This document shows, in pieces, positions 22,451 through 33,876 of a stretch of DNA of 64,000 nucleotides. How positions within the stretch are numbered: the stretch's first letter is position 1; each line of letters begins with the position of its first letter. The notes under the pieces are model-generated. The model saw only the letters and a program-made list of their open reading frames with translations. It did no database searches and was not told the origin of the DNA. The DNA is taken from contig CM054118.1 of NCBI GenBank assembly GCA_028673005.1, forward strand, positions 5,730,410-5,794,409, given 5' to 3'. Both the position numbers and the translations under genes were made by a program. This DNA comes from Tanypteryx hageni (taxonomy: Eukaryota > Arthropoda > Insecta > Odonata > Petaluridae).

Positions 22451-22789
22451 AGGGGCCTCCGGCCTACATTTGTGGCAAAACTCTTACCAAGCCAACGAAG
22501 AGAGAGAGAGACCCCCAAGGCAGCCTCTCGCATGCGTATAACTAGTTCCATTGGATGAATATAGACTTCTATGTATAATGCATAAATTCCAAATCGGTTG
22601 CGAGAATTGCGACAGGATTTTCTATAAATTATTACTGCACATATTCACAATATAATTTTGCAATTTATAGGAAATAAATATGATATAAGAATAATTGGTA
22701 CAAAAACAGTGCGTATAATATCGTGAGTTACGTTACCAAATTAAGCGAAATTATTAGACAATATGACGAAATATTTCGACTTCAAAAAC

Positions 22790-23515
22790 TACTGAATTTA
22801 TTTTTTCGAATTTGAAATCTATAGTATTTTTTTAATTTTGAAAATTTTAATTTATAGAATCTTGGAATATATTTTTTTTTAATTTTTGGAAATTTTTGAT
22901 TTTTTTAATTTTGGAATTTTTGGAATATTTCGAAAATTTGGGATTTTTGCAAATTTTCAAATTCGATTTTTTTTCGAATTTTTCAAATATTAAGAATTTT
23001 TGGGATTTTTGGAATTTTTCGAATTCGATTTTATTTCAAATTTTTGGAAATTTTCGAATTATTGGAATATTTGGAATTTTCCAGATTTTTAGAATTTTTT
23101 GAAGTTTTAAAGATTTTTGAATTTTTGGAATTTGTCGAATTTCGAATTTTTCAAAATTTTGGATTTTTCGTTTTGGAATTTTTTAATTTTTGGAATTTTT
23201 CGAATATTTGAGATTTTTAGAATCTTTCGATTTTTTCATTTTTGGAATTTTTGGGATTTTTGAAAATTTTCAAAATTATAAAAATTCCAAATATTCGAAA
23301 TTTTTCAAAAATTCGAAAAATTCAAAAAATTCGAAAATTTAAAAAAATTCGAAAATTAAAAAAAAATCCACTAATTCCAAAAATTCCAAAAAATCCAGTT
23401 CCAAAATTTTGAAAAATTCCAAATATTCGAAAGATTCCAAAACATCTGAAGGATGGAAAATTTTCAAAAATCTAAGTGACATCCCCAAAGTTCCAAAAAT
23501 TCCAGTAATGAAATG
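22790..23515. repeat. Degenerate A/T-tract minisatellite with a strand switch near 23265
   Basis: From about 22850 to 23262 the top strand is built of GGAATTTTT, TCGAATTTTT and GGGATTTTT words spaced at roughly 9-11 nt. From about 23266 to 23510 the same words appear as reverse complement (AAAAATTCC, AAATATTCGAAA). The result is an inverted arrangement about 700 bp long that could fold back. T-tracts phased near the helical repeat would also give intrinsic curvature. Frames rich in Phe/Ile/Leu/Glu here are artefacts. Confidence 0.85.
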
Positions 23516-24160
23516 TTTTAACAATTACGAAATTATCTATTTTTGATATCGTTATGTTTTGCTGTTATATTGTAATTTGGCTGTTTTAAATTACATCACT
23601 TCTTGACATTTCACACACTGATTTAGTTGTTTTATTTGTGCAATATTCTTATTGATCTTGAAGTGCAATACATAAAGTAAAATGCTACCTGGAATGGCAG
23701 CGAAACTGTCGTCAGAAAGACTACGCACGCGGTTGTAACCCGAAAGAAGATAGAAGTCATAAGGAAACATAGCGGAAGTCTTTGCAATAGTAAAAAGAAT
23801 TACTGGAAATTAACTTCGCTTGCCTATTATTTCCTAACTAGTTAACTATTTTCTTATGAATTTTATAAATATTTGAAATATAAAATACATTTCTAATATC
23901 TGATTTATGCCAATCATTAAAAGTTGTCATGTATTTTTAAAAACACGTGATATTTTGGGGTTATGCGAATGTCGTCAGATTTTTACAACCAAACAAATAA
24001 TATGAATTATCTGTTCCGAATTCTGACACCTTCTTCCTTATCGACAGCGATATGTTACGACCATGGCGGCCATCCGTACGTAAAAAAGAGTAAAAATCTC
24101 CGTAAGATCCGTAAAAATATTTAGATGTCCGTAAAAATGCTAAGAAATTTCCCGAGGTTT
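23516..24160. other. No feature recognised
   Basis: AT-rich. No repeat ends or domains seen. Confidence 0.4.
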
Positions 24161-24164
24161 AAAG

Positions 24165-24444
24165 CAGTGGTAGTCAACCTTTTTAGTCGGTGTACCCCTT
24201 AAAATATTTTTGACGAAATTCGTGTCCTCTAGTATATTTTAAAGTTAACAAACTCGGCTATTATTTGGTCAAGTCTACAAATGTATATGTACTTCCTAAT
24301 TATATGATTTACGTATATTTTATGCATGAGATAATTATTAGATTTTACTTCGCTATTTTTTGCATTAGATATCCTTATTATCGCATCCCTTTGAAAGATC
24401 TCGCGTACCCCCAGGGATATGGGTACACTAGGTTGAATACCGCT
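24165..24444. mobile_element. Short hAT-type MITE
   Basis: Left end CAGTGGTAGTCAACCTTTTT with GTACCCC nearby. The right end, GGGTACACTAGGTTGAATACCGCT, reads on the other strand as AGCGGTATTCAACC followed by GTACCC. The flanks share TTTAAA (GTTTAAAG left, ATTTAAAA right), an imperfect 8-bp duplication. About 280 bp, AT-rich, non-coding. Confidence 0.75.
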
Positions 24445-24472
24445 TATTTAAAAAATATGTTTATCCTATATT

Positions 24473-25343
24473 AGGGTGACCAGACGTACCGGAAATTCCG
24501 GGTCGGTCCCGGATTTTGATTTAACACCCCGTTGTCCCGATCAAGTTCTCCGGGACACCCATTTTTCGCGATCAAGTTCTTCAGGACACCCATTTGTCTT
24601 GGATTTTTTTCTGCCTTATAAAATCTCCTCGCCACAAAAATTTCAAAAAAGTGTTTAATCGGAATCACATTATATTGGAAAATACAAAAATTGCTTATTA
24701 AATCTTGTTACGATCGGTGGAATTTTTATTTTTCGGCATTGAAATTCAAGAGCAGACCATAGAGATGAAGACATTTTGTGGCTTTGGTTTTTGTTTCATG
24801 CACATAATGCGCATTTAGAAAGAATGTTTCAAAAATAAATTTTATATTATCTGACAAACAAAACGTCATTGACGTTAAAACAATGAATGCCATTATATTA
24901 TGTGTGTTTAAATTAAATATGAATTTTCAAGGTTTTTTCCGATGATTAAAAACAATAAAAATTGGAATGAGACAGGTAGCCGTAGTTTAAAAAAATAATG
25001 ATAAATTATATAAAATGAAATAGAAGCCATATAGTGTTATTTTATCTTCTATGCTATTTATATATTTGACTATTATTTGTCCTTAAAGTAATTGTTACAT
25101 TTAAATCGGGATATATTGTGTTGTAAATTTTTTTACATATTCATTAAATTGTAATTATTTGTTAATACATTAAATAAAATTGTGCTCTGTATTTGCGAAG
25201 CTTATTTACTCTTAATTTATGTACATATAATTAAAAAGATAGAAAAATTCAGGTTGCCCCGGATTTTTCCCGATTATGTCCGGGATTTTCCTGTTAAAAT
25301 CATGTTATATCCCGGTTTTGCTTCCTTAGAATCTAGTAACCCT
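24473..25343. mobile_element. hAT-type non-autonomous element (AGGGTGACCAGAC ends)
   Basis: Left AGGGTGACCAGACGT; the right end read on the other strand is AGGGTTACTAGATTCT. Subterminal CCGGGA and CCCGGAT words occur at both ends (24500-24560 and 25255-25315). Flanks CCTATATT and CTATATAT share CTATAT. The 0.87-kb interior has no transposase motif. The repeat end at 2540-2681 belongs to the same or a related family. Confidence 0.75.
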
Positions 25344-25640
25344 CTATATATTCTCATTTTGGCAATATTTTTAAATGTAAAGCAACCTTTCTTTTTCAAT
25401 GTGCACAAATTAAAAATATGAAACAAGAATCTTTACTGAACATCCAAAATTTCCTATTTCCCTAATCCAAATAAATGCGCTAAACTAACGTAAATAATAT
25501 TTCTGCTGCGATGTATGAAAAACAGCACTGTATATTGTTCACTTATGTCTTTTTGAGACATCTTAAAATTACGCAAAAAATGCCGGAAAAAGTTGGATTG
25601 TCCGTAAAAATATTTTTAACTGGTTGGTATCTCTGGTTAC
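25344..25640. other. No feature recognised
   Basis: AT-rich, non-coding. Confidence 0.35.
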
Positions 25641-25649
25641 GACGTAACT

Positions 25650-26340
25650 TTTCGTGCGTTTCTTTCCGCGCGCAGCCGAAACGAATGTCACATGCTCGCA
25701 CACAGGGCGCGCGACTTTTTCGATAAATGGGTTGGATTTTCCGCAACGAAGTTGGCGTATATGGACTGTGGAAGAGGGTTGGAAGTTGGAATTTCGGCGG
25801 AGGGATTGCGTAGGAGGAAGGGATGAACGGCACGGAGAAGGGGGAAAGAGGGTCATAGAGAGAAGGGGAGGGAGAGAGAGAGGGGTAGAGAGAGAGATAT
25901 GGAGAGAGAGGGAGAGAGAGAGAGAGGGGGAGAGAAGGGGAGAGAGAGAGGGGGGGGGAGAGAGAGGGGGAGAGAGAGAGAGGGGGAGAGAGAGAGGGGG
26001 GGGAGAGAGAGAGAGGGGGAGAGAGAGAGAGAGGAAGAGATAGAGAGTGAGGGTGGACATTGGTGGACATTTACACAAGGATGAGGAAGGGGTGGTTTTC
26101 AGGAGAGAAGAGAAATATAGAGAAGAGGTTAGACAGAGAGAGAGAGGAAAGGAGATGGAGGTAGTGGTTTTAAGGGTTTTAGCCGAGGGCAGATGTTACG
26201 ATTGGTCAGCCTCCTTCTCACCCCTCTTTCCACTTTCTCTCCCTTTTCTTTCCTCCCCCCTCCCTTTCATCCCCTCTAAATTTTCCATCTCTTTCCCTCT
26301 CCCTGCTCCATTTCCTACTCTTTTGTCCCAAGTTTCTCGG
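25650..26340. repeat. GA-rich tract followed by CT-rich tract
   Basis: 25850-26050 is nearly pure (GA)n with G-runs, and 26085-26165 is looser GA-rich DNA. 26210-26320 switches to CT/CCCTC on the same strand, so the flanks can pair. The order, purine then pyrimidine, repeats that at 1-790. Arg/Glu-rich or Ser/Leu/Pro-rich frames of up to 175 codons here are compositional. Confidence 0.85.
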
Positions 26341-26750
26341 AAAAAATTTTGCACGGAGAAAATAAAGCGCCCTCGCTTGTAGGCGTACTTTTTACGTTCT
26401 CCATATGCGAAGTATAGAGAAATTATTGTTAAATGAAAGAAATTGGATTCGAGATTTCTATGGAAATATTTATTTAGACCCCCAAACACGTTTTGACTAT
26501 ATTCTCCATGATGTTTGTGGATGTCTGCGTGTGTGTCTGTGACCGAAATTTTGTGGGCGTTGAAACTCAAAACCTATTAATCAGATCAACGCGAAATTTT
26601 CTATTTGAAATTTTTGTTAAAGGATAATAACTGATTAGTTTTTGGTATAAATCGGTCAACCGGAAGTGGGTGTATATTCATGTTTCTTATCCGTTTTTTT
26701 GAAATATTTGATGAATGTAAAAAAAGCACTGGAATAAAAGTCGAAGGAAA
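26341..26750. other. No firm feature
   Basis: 26500-26680 has GTGTGTGTCTGTGACC followed by text of the type 'atcaacgcgaaattttc', resembling the unidentified repeats at 31720-31910 and 59640-59760. Confidence 0.3.
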
Positions 26751-27179
26751 TTTGCCGTATTTCTCGGCGTATGAGACGCACTTTTTTCCCAGAAAAATGC
26801 CTCCCCAAAATCAGCCTGCGTCTTATACGCCGAAGGTAAAACTATTACTGTTCTCAATATTAACACTAACAAGTACAATCATCCCCAAAATGGAATAATT
26901 GGCAGTCATTCGTCGCAGAAGCAATAAAATATACATTATTTGTCATTAATAGTGAAATATTTGTCAATGTACAGTAATGCCTTATGCAACGTGAATTCCG
27001 AGGACTCATTTTCATTATTACGCTTCAATACGTGTCCGCTCACAGTGATTACAATTTCAGCGCGTTTGCGATGTTTTAGTTTCTAATGAGCCCGTTGAAT
27101 AGCGCGATTAATGCCACGGTATAGTAGAATTCGTGTAGATTCCATAAATATTTTATACGTATCTAGGATAAATGACGTT

Positions 27180-27400
27180 ACGTGTATTGAGATCGCAATG
27201 GTTACAAAATTGAAAAGATATGCCTACGCTATTAGTTATAAGCTTCAGGCGATTCAATACGCAAAAAACGCGCGAAAACCGTGTAGCAGCAAGTCATTTC
27301 GGTTCACCTCTCACAGAAAAAATGATTTGTGAATGGAGAAAACGAGGAAAAACTGAAGCTGGTGGGACAAGAGAAACACAGTCTTCGTAAGGTTGGTCTT
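27180..27400 (+). pseudogene. pogo-like transposase N-terminal HTH relic
   Basis: Frame 1 gives KRYAYAISYKLQAIQYAKN; after a one-base shift another frame gives ASHFGSPLTEKMICEWRKRG. Together they match the first helix-turn-helix of CENP-B/pogo-type transposases (FKLxxVxYAxxxGNRxAxxxFGVxExMVxxWRK). Only this domain is recognisable, with no DDE domain in the 1.5-kb element, so it is an internally deleted derivative. A likely start lies at the MVTKLKRY segment near 27198. Confidence 0.7.
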
Positions 27401-27884
27401 GAATGGCCACAACTAAAGGAGGAAGTGATGGATAATAGAACAGAGGAAGTTTGATATTGCTGTATCGCTCACAATCGTTATGTACGAGGCAAAAAGAGTT
27501 GCAGAAGAAAAAGGATTAGTTGAGCGTACGTATCGTCATTAAATATGCATTTCATTTATTATTTATCCCATTATATTAAAATACCATCTTGAACTTAAGT
27601 TTAAGTAAGTACTATCGGTACAGGGTATCTATACGTGCGACGTGTGCGCCGCACTTCGACGGCTTTAATCAATACGACTGCCGAGTTCACGCAGGGCTCA
27701 TTTAGCTATAAAAGTCTCGAAGCAATTATTTATGATTTAGATCATCCCTATTTATTTTACGAATGAAGTTTATCTAAAACGCTGTATTTAACTGCTATCA
27801 CGCTGGAATATTTTCTGTTTGTTTGTTTGAGTGCCCCCTCTCTTACAGCACAAATGGGTATCTCAGAGGTAGTGCAATGAATAA

Positions 27885-28134
27885 CCGGGGAGAGAGGAGG
27901 GAAACCCGGTGCCGGCATTTGCCTGCTCTTACGAAGAACACCAGAGGGGCCAACGGCTTAACGTCCCTTCCGAAGGACGGAACAGCTGAATTTGCGCGGT
28001 CTCCTCAAACCACGCAACCAGGGGGCCGGGTGACCTTGAGAAAAAATCCTACTCGCGCAGGATTCGTACCCGATGACTTTTTCAAGCATCGAGCGAGTAG
28101 CAGCCAGCGTCCTAACCACTACACCACCGGCACC
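27885..28134 (-). mobile_element. tRNA-derived SINE (same family as 10701), 3'-truncated
   Basis: On the minus strand from 28134: GGTGCCGGTGGTGTAGTGG, B-box-like GGTACGAATCC, and CCTTCGGAAGGGACGTTAA. It ends after CCGGGTTTCCCTCCTC near 27895. It lacks the GAAT-tailed 3' part of the 10701 copy, ending with GGTTATTCATTG. It is very similar to the 10701 copy, so the subfamily was recently mobile. It sits inside the pogo-like element and must be younger than that element. Confidence 0.88.
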
Positions 28135-28294
28135 CCTTGTATATTTTCTGTAAATGTTGCCGGATACGTACTTAATCACGGTTAGAAATGAGACACAACG
28201 CGGCCCTTCGTAAATGCGTTGGTGAACTAAAATACTTTTTTCGTTGAAAAATCTTCTAAAAAACTGGGGTGCGTCTTATATGCCGCGAAATACG

Positions 28295-28850
28295 GTAAAT
28301 TTCTACAATGTTTGTTCGAAACATTTTCCCATATAATGTGTTGTTTGAGAGATATTTTAAATACTAATTTTTTGCCTGCCACCAGCACATCACCTACCGG
28401 TGACTATTGTACACACGTTAGGCTTAGTTTACGTCTTAACAACGCTCCTTATTTTCTTAATTGTTGGAGCTTCGTGACTATATCCAATATCAGAAGGCTA
28501 CAGTTTGAATTTATTTTTGTTCTTTCTAAAATCTTTAAAATTTTCTTCAGTTCCTTAAAATATTTATTATCATGTAACGTATTTGCAATTTTTAGAAATA
28601 TTACAGGTTTGGAAAAAGTCATGTGGTGGCCACATCTGATTTTTTGGGTAAGATTTGCTGAAAATGATCGATATAATTGAGCCTTCCCATTTTATTTTAC
28701 TCATCTTAAAGCGAGAGTTAATCAAAACTTGGAGCAAGCATTTTTCATTTATTGTTTTTCATTCTTGAGGTGAATATATAGAATGATTGCCAATCACAGC
28801 TCTTTAGTGTCAACCACTGCGCCCATATATACCGGGCAAAATCCACATCA
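28295..28850. other. No feature recognised
   Basis: AT-rich; a 122-codon frame at 28312-28680 shows no domain and has Phe/Ile-rich composition. Confidence 0.35.
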
Positions 28851-28905
28851 CTTCGACCTGAAGATGTTTCCTGGTATGGAAACAAAACTGTTGTCATCAC
28901 AAGTC
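28850..28905 (+). other. Possible Penelope/LINE 3' motif
   Basis: ACTTCGACCTGAAGATGTTTCC followed by GGAAACAAAAC resembles the 'CTGA.GATG ... GAAAC' motif near Penelope-like 3' ends, with TTTCC/GGAAA as a stem. No reverse transcriptase or nuclease nearby. Tentative. Confidence 0.3.
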
Positions 28906-29228
28906 ACCAGACGCGGTGGATCACCAAAAGCCATGTATCCATATAGAATGAAAATTAGAAAGCCACCTTTGGCTAATTTATGTTAGTAAATCGTTTATGG
29001 TATCAAGCACAAAGTGAGCAGATTATATTCGATGTTATAGCCAATCTGGATTCGAAGTTGTATAGTCAGATCTGTGTAGCAGTATCGGTGTACCTGATTG
29101 ATATCGCGATAATTTCATTTAGATAGTCGTTTAGGAATGATATCGAATCAATTCTTGCATCAAAAAGTGTTTTGGAGTTGAAAATGGACGCTATGATTGC
29201 TGTGAACCGTGCTTACAGACGGAAATCC

Positions 29229-29830
<602 letters not shown>

Positions 29831-30580
29831 AACCAAATTGCAGGAGGAGAAATAGCTCACCCGGCGAACATGGCGACATCAATACATCCACAGATTAGGT
29901 CCAGTGTGCGTGGGAAATGGCGTCCAGAAATCCCCCTTTTTCTCCAAAATATCAATCCGCGTCGCACCCCATCCTCTTTCACTGCCGAAAGCATTCGTGC
30001 CATTCCGCCTCCCCTCTCCACGGGACGTTTGAAAAATTGGATCTCGTAGAGAATGGGCGAGGCAGGTTTAGGGCACGGAAGAGTGTGTGTTGTCCTATTT
30101 TCATGACGACTGCTTGACCCGTACGATCGTCCGCCCCTCCACCTTTGCCCTCTTGTTCCTCCTCCGACCTCGCGTAACCCTCCTCTTTACCTCCCCCCCC
30201 ACATCCCTTACCCTCTCTCTCTCTCCCCCTTTCTCTGGCCCGGAACCCCTATCCCAATTTATCCTCGGGTTTTTCCATTCTCCCGACCATTCATCTCAAT
30301 TTCCATACTCTCCGAGGCATCGGAGGTTTTTCGGTGACCTTCCGGGTGCGTCGCTAAGCTTCCCATTGGTGAAATTTTGGGGGATGTAATGCTTGCGTCG
30401 GATGTTGTGATAAGCTTCGTGTTCGTGCGGTGGTTTGTTGTCTGGTTTCGGCGTTGGTTGTTTGATTTGGCTTTAATCCGCACCCCGATGGAGGTCGCTT
30501 TTGTTGTTACAATTTTGTTGGCGTATTTTCTATCGAGAGGTATCAAAAAATCCACGAGCATTTCTTTTTAGATCCATTAC
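29831..30580. other. CpG/pyrimidine-rich block
   Basis: CpG-containing, CT-rich at 30110-30250. Frames of 64-100 codons on both strands. The 30377-30571 frame is hydrophobic with a VVWFRRWLF core but shows no family match I recognise. Confidence 0.4.
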
Positions 30581-31215
30581 GATTCTGGTACCGCGTTGAT
30601 TTCTGTGCTGTGCTTCCGTGATGTATAACTCCTTACCGTTGAATCCAGTAATCAATGAATTTTTATTATGTTCGTCCAAATAAGTTTAATTGTCAAAAAT
30701 TCTGTTCGTGCAAAGTGGTTTTTTATGAGTATTATTTGTAAAAGAATTCGCAGAGTTATTTTTAGTTTCGCACAACAGTACTTATGCATTCGAAAACATG
30801 TCGCTGAGAACATAACGGAAGAGTTGGCGAAATTGTAATGGTAAAAAAATCCCTTTTACCACTTTCTCGTCGGACAAATAAAGTTTAGGAATATTATCAG
30901 GGTTCCATTACCGGTTTGGATTTTAAAGGAGTGCGTTTAATGACGAAACAGTTGATGGCCAAGGAGTTACTCGTTTCTTGGTTTTCTGGTACGATTTATT
31001 TTGGTCTTTGATTATATTGTCCTATTCTCATAGGTGCATTGTATTGCCGAAACTTCTTTTGCTGCAACTTCTCATTGCAATTCCGAGAGAACTTGTGATT
31101 ATAATTATCACACATTCTTGATTAAAACATTTCAGTATTTATTAATAACATAAAACTTACACATTTTAAGTGTCGGTCATTTTGGATAATGTTCTTGGGC
31201 TTAGCGAAGCCTATG
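30581..31215. other. AT-rich DNA, nothing recognised
   Basis: No feature seen. Confidence 0.35.
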
Positions 31216-31226
31216 CAATCTAGTTT

Positions 31227-31548
31227 GGTGCCGGTGGTGGAGTGGTTAGGAAGGAAGCTGGCTGCTACTCACCTGCTGCTCGAAGGGGCAACGGGCACGA
31301 ATCCTGCGAAAGTAGGATATTTTCCGAGGTCGCCCGGCTCCCTGTTTGAGTGGTTTGAGGAGGCCGCGCAAATTCAGCGTTCCGTCCTTCGGAAGGGGCG
31401 TTAAACAGTGGCCCCCTTGGTGCTCTTCGCAAAGAGTAGGCAAATGCCTGCACCGGGTTTCCCTCCTCCCTTCTGTGAGTGTGTCCAGTTGATGACAGTG
31501 CAAAATGATCATAGCAGTCCACGCACATAAAATCAATTACTATTACTA
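31227..31548 (+). mobile_element. tRNA-derived SINE (divergent copy), with target duplication
   Basis: GGTGCCGGTGGTGGAGTGG head, B-box-like GGCACGAATCC, body CCTTCGGAAGGGGCGTTAA and GCAAATGCCTGCACCGGG. More diverged from the 10701 and 27885 copies than those two are from each other. The tail ends in ATTACTATTACTA. Flanks repeat CAATCTAGT at 31216-31224 and 31549-31557, a clean 9-bp target duplication. Confidence 0.9.
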
Positions 31549-31719
31549 CAATCTAGTGTTTTTCGTTAATTTTTGAAAGTACTTTTCTTTTTAAAAAAAG
31601 CATCTATATTATGAACACCGAATGAAATATCGATTCCGGTTTTTCTTAATTGTCGCGTCAGAACCGAATCGAGTGTTTCGTTTTTAGTTTGCTTTCCGAA
31701 GGAAACATAGACTCATGAA

Positions 31720-31910
31720 ATGGTCCTGTCTGTGTGTGTGTGTGTGTCCCCTACTAACAACTTTTGCATCAATGGACCGATTTTCATGAAGCTTGGCATG
31801 AGGCTCGTGTTGCCAGGGCCCACCTCCGGGTTATATTTTATTTGGCAAAAATTGAAGTCCCGGGTTCGATTCCAGGAACGTATTTGCCTATTTGTTTTAC
31901 ATAGGAAATC
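31720..31910. repeat. GT microsatellite plus unidentified dispersed repeat
   Basis: (GT)n at 31728-31748, then CTACTAACAACTTTTGCATC and GACCGATTTTCATGAAGCTT. The phrase 'ccgattttcatgaa' after a GT run is a layout seen in dispersed arthropod repeats. GGGTTCGATTCC at 31861-31872 looks like a tRNA B box. I cannot assign a family. Confidence 0.4.
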
Positions 31911-33870
31911 CCAAATTCATCATGCAGAGATGTTTTCTTTAATAATTTCAATTATCTTAAAATTGTGATATCGGAGCGAAGTCTGCACTGTTCTAAGGAG
32001 AGAAGAATGCAGATTCTAAATTTTATCGCCGAATTTTGATAATTCATCGTATTTTCTTGAATTTCTACTAAAACAGCGTTTTTGCGTTTTAAATCGCATT
32101 TTATCGGATTGTTGCCATGGAGATGATTATTACCGAACTCCGCTTGAGCATAGTCGAGTGAACAAATGGATTATTTTCTTTTCCACTCGAGTACCCTTCA
32201 GCAATGGATAGTTGATCCATACGTATTAATGTATAAATAGTAACATTTATTTAATTCGTTTATTTAAAAAAAATACATGAAAAATATGTCAATAACAGAT
32301 TTTGACATTGTTTTTAGTATTTTAAACCTGATAATGCTCTATTAATTTGTCTTTCAATTTTTCTTTATCATTGATAAACTATGAATTATAAATGGTATTT
32401 ATGATATGAGAATTCTTTGGACTGACTAACACATGCTGATACATTTCCTGTCAATATAAGTAATCAATTCGGGACGTCAACTTTATGAAATCAGCCTGCA
32501 TTAGTCCTGGTTTGGACTTCTTGTTAAATTCAAAGATTTCACACCGATCTCAATCCTTGAATCCAAAGAGATCGGTGCTAGAGGGGGGAAAGTCCATTTA
32601 CTAAGGAATTTCTGCGTTGAGAAACGTACCTTTTGCGCTCTGTTCTTCCCTCTCCTCTCTCCTCTTCCTCATCTTCGCCTTCCTTTTGTGGGAAAGGCTC
32701 TCTTTTCCTTTTTTTCATTATCTTTCACGAAATCCCCGTAAACGACCGAGGTGCCTTTTTCCCGCTCGATTCTTCCGCGTCTCCCTCCAACAGTCTTCCG
32801 ACCACCTCTCAAGCACAGTTCTACCTACCTTCCACTCTTTCTTCCTTTCTTCTTTTCACTATTTTTACGCGTTTTTCCTCTTAAAGGACGCGACGGTTAC
32901 AACTTCCGCAGACCATAAAATTCGAATTCCGGAAATAACGAGCGTCTACTCCTCCAGCAAGTGTTTGCATGGAGGAGAGATTTTTGCACTTATTGATGTA
33001 CTATATCGTTTCACGCTATTTTTTACTTCTTATTTGGGCGTTTTGTCTTCTAAACATTGTCTGATTATTATTTTATCTACTAAGTTGAGAAAGTTAATGT
33101 CAAGTACAGGGCCGGGTTGATGGGGTTGCCAACGGCGCATGTACCCGGACTCTCTAAATAATAATTGTTGTACATATAATGTACATAGATAAAAAACGAA
33201 AAAATGACGAACACTGTCATAGTGAGAGAGGTTACATTATTTATTAAAATTTACCATCTAAACTGTTTGACTCGTAAGGCGCGCGCACTTCGTTCCGGGC
33301 CTCGCGATTTTCCTAGGTTATATCTACACTAGCGCAATTGCCCGTCAAATATGACTGGATTATCATAAAAGTATTCCAAATATATATGATTTCGATATGA
33401 AAAATCAGTAAGATATGCTATGATCTGGTTTGGCTTTCATGCACAATGAAATCAGTGTTTTTGAAAGTTATCTTTGTTTAAATTATATTGTTTAAGTAAT
33501 TATTAGTGGAGAGATTATCCAAATATTTGCTAAAAATAAGAGGAAAATCGAAATAGGAAGAAATAATGCATAAAGAAGTAGCTGAAATTTACTTGAAATA
33601 TTTGAGCAAATTATAAGTTATTTAAAACGTATAGAATTTAACTTAATAAATGAAATATTTTACCCTATTGACTCGTAAAAAACAGGATTAATTGTGAACG
33701 AACTGTCAATTTACCATCAAAGGAAAATTGTTTAGCAACTTACTTACTATTAACTAAATACTTACATGAACTGCAATGAGTTTAACTATATTTTAAGATC
33801 GCACTTTTCTTTTAACTATATTAGTTTTGATAAAATGTAACAAATATCCAAATAATCAAAGTGCACCCTA
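31911..33870. other. AT-rich DNA with a CT-rich block at 32610-32960
   Basis: The block holds frames of 83-167 codons that overlap in two phases, Phe/Leu/Ser-rich, without domains. A hAT-like string ACAGGGCCGGGTTGATGGGG occurs at 33107 but no matching opposite end was found. The rest is AT-rich and featureless. Confidence 0.35.
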
Positions 33871-33876
33871 GTATCA

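Larger units (their letters stand above)
26754..28294. mobile_element. pogo/Tigger-like DNA transposon with nested SINE
   Basis: Left end CCGTATTTCTCGGCGTATGA and the right end, read on the other strand, CCGTATTTCGCGGCATATAA share the layout CCGTATTTCxCGGCxTATxAGACGCAC. This end type is known from abundant pogo/Tigger-like transposons in animals. The right end abuts TA; the left flank is TG, plausibly a decayed TA. A second inverted copy of the GCGTCTTATACGCCG word at about 26817-26835 gives a subterminal hairpin. Inside is a pogo-type helix-turn-helix relic (27180-27400) and a reverse-strand SINE (27885-28134). Confidence 0.82.

Noticed and set aside
22213..22558. Frames with long Tyr/Ile runs, resembling a membrane peptide
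   Set aside because: They are translations of the (TA)n microsatellite.
25543..26078. 169-175 codon Ser/Leu/Pro and 129-codon Arg/Glu/Gly frames
   Set aside because: Products of the GA/CT tract at 25850-26050.
31855..31885. GGGTTCGATTCC as evidence of a tRNA gene
   Set aside because: A B-box-like match alone. I found no A box or cloverleaf upstream.
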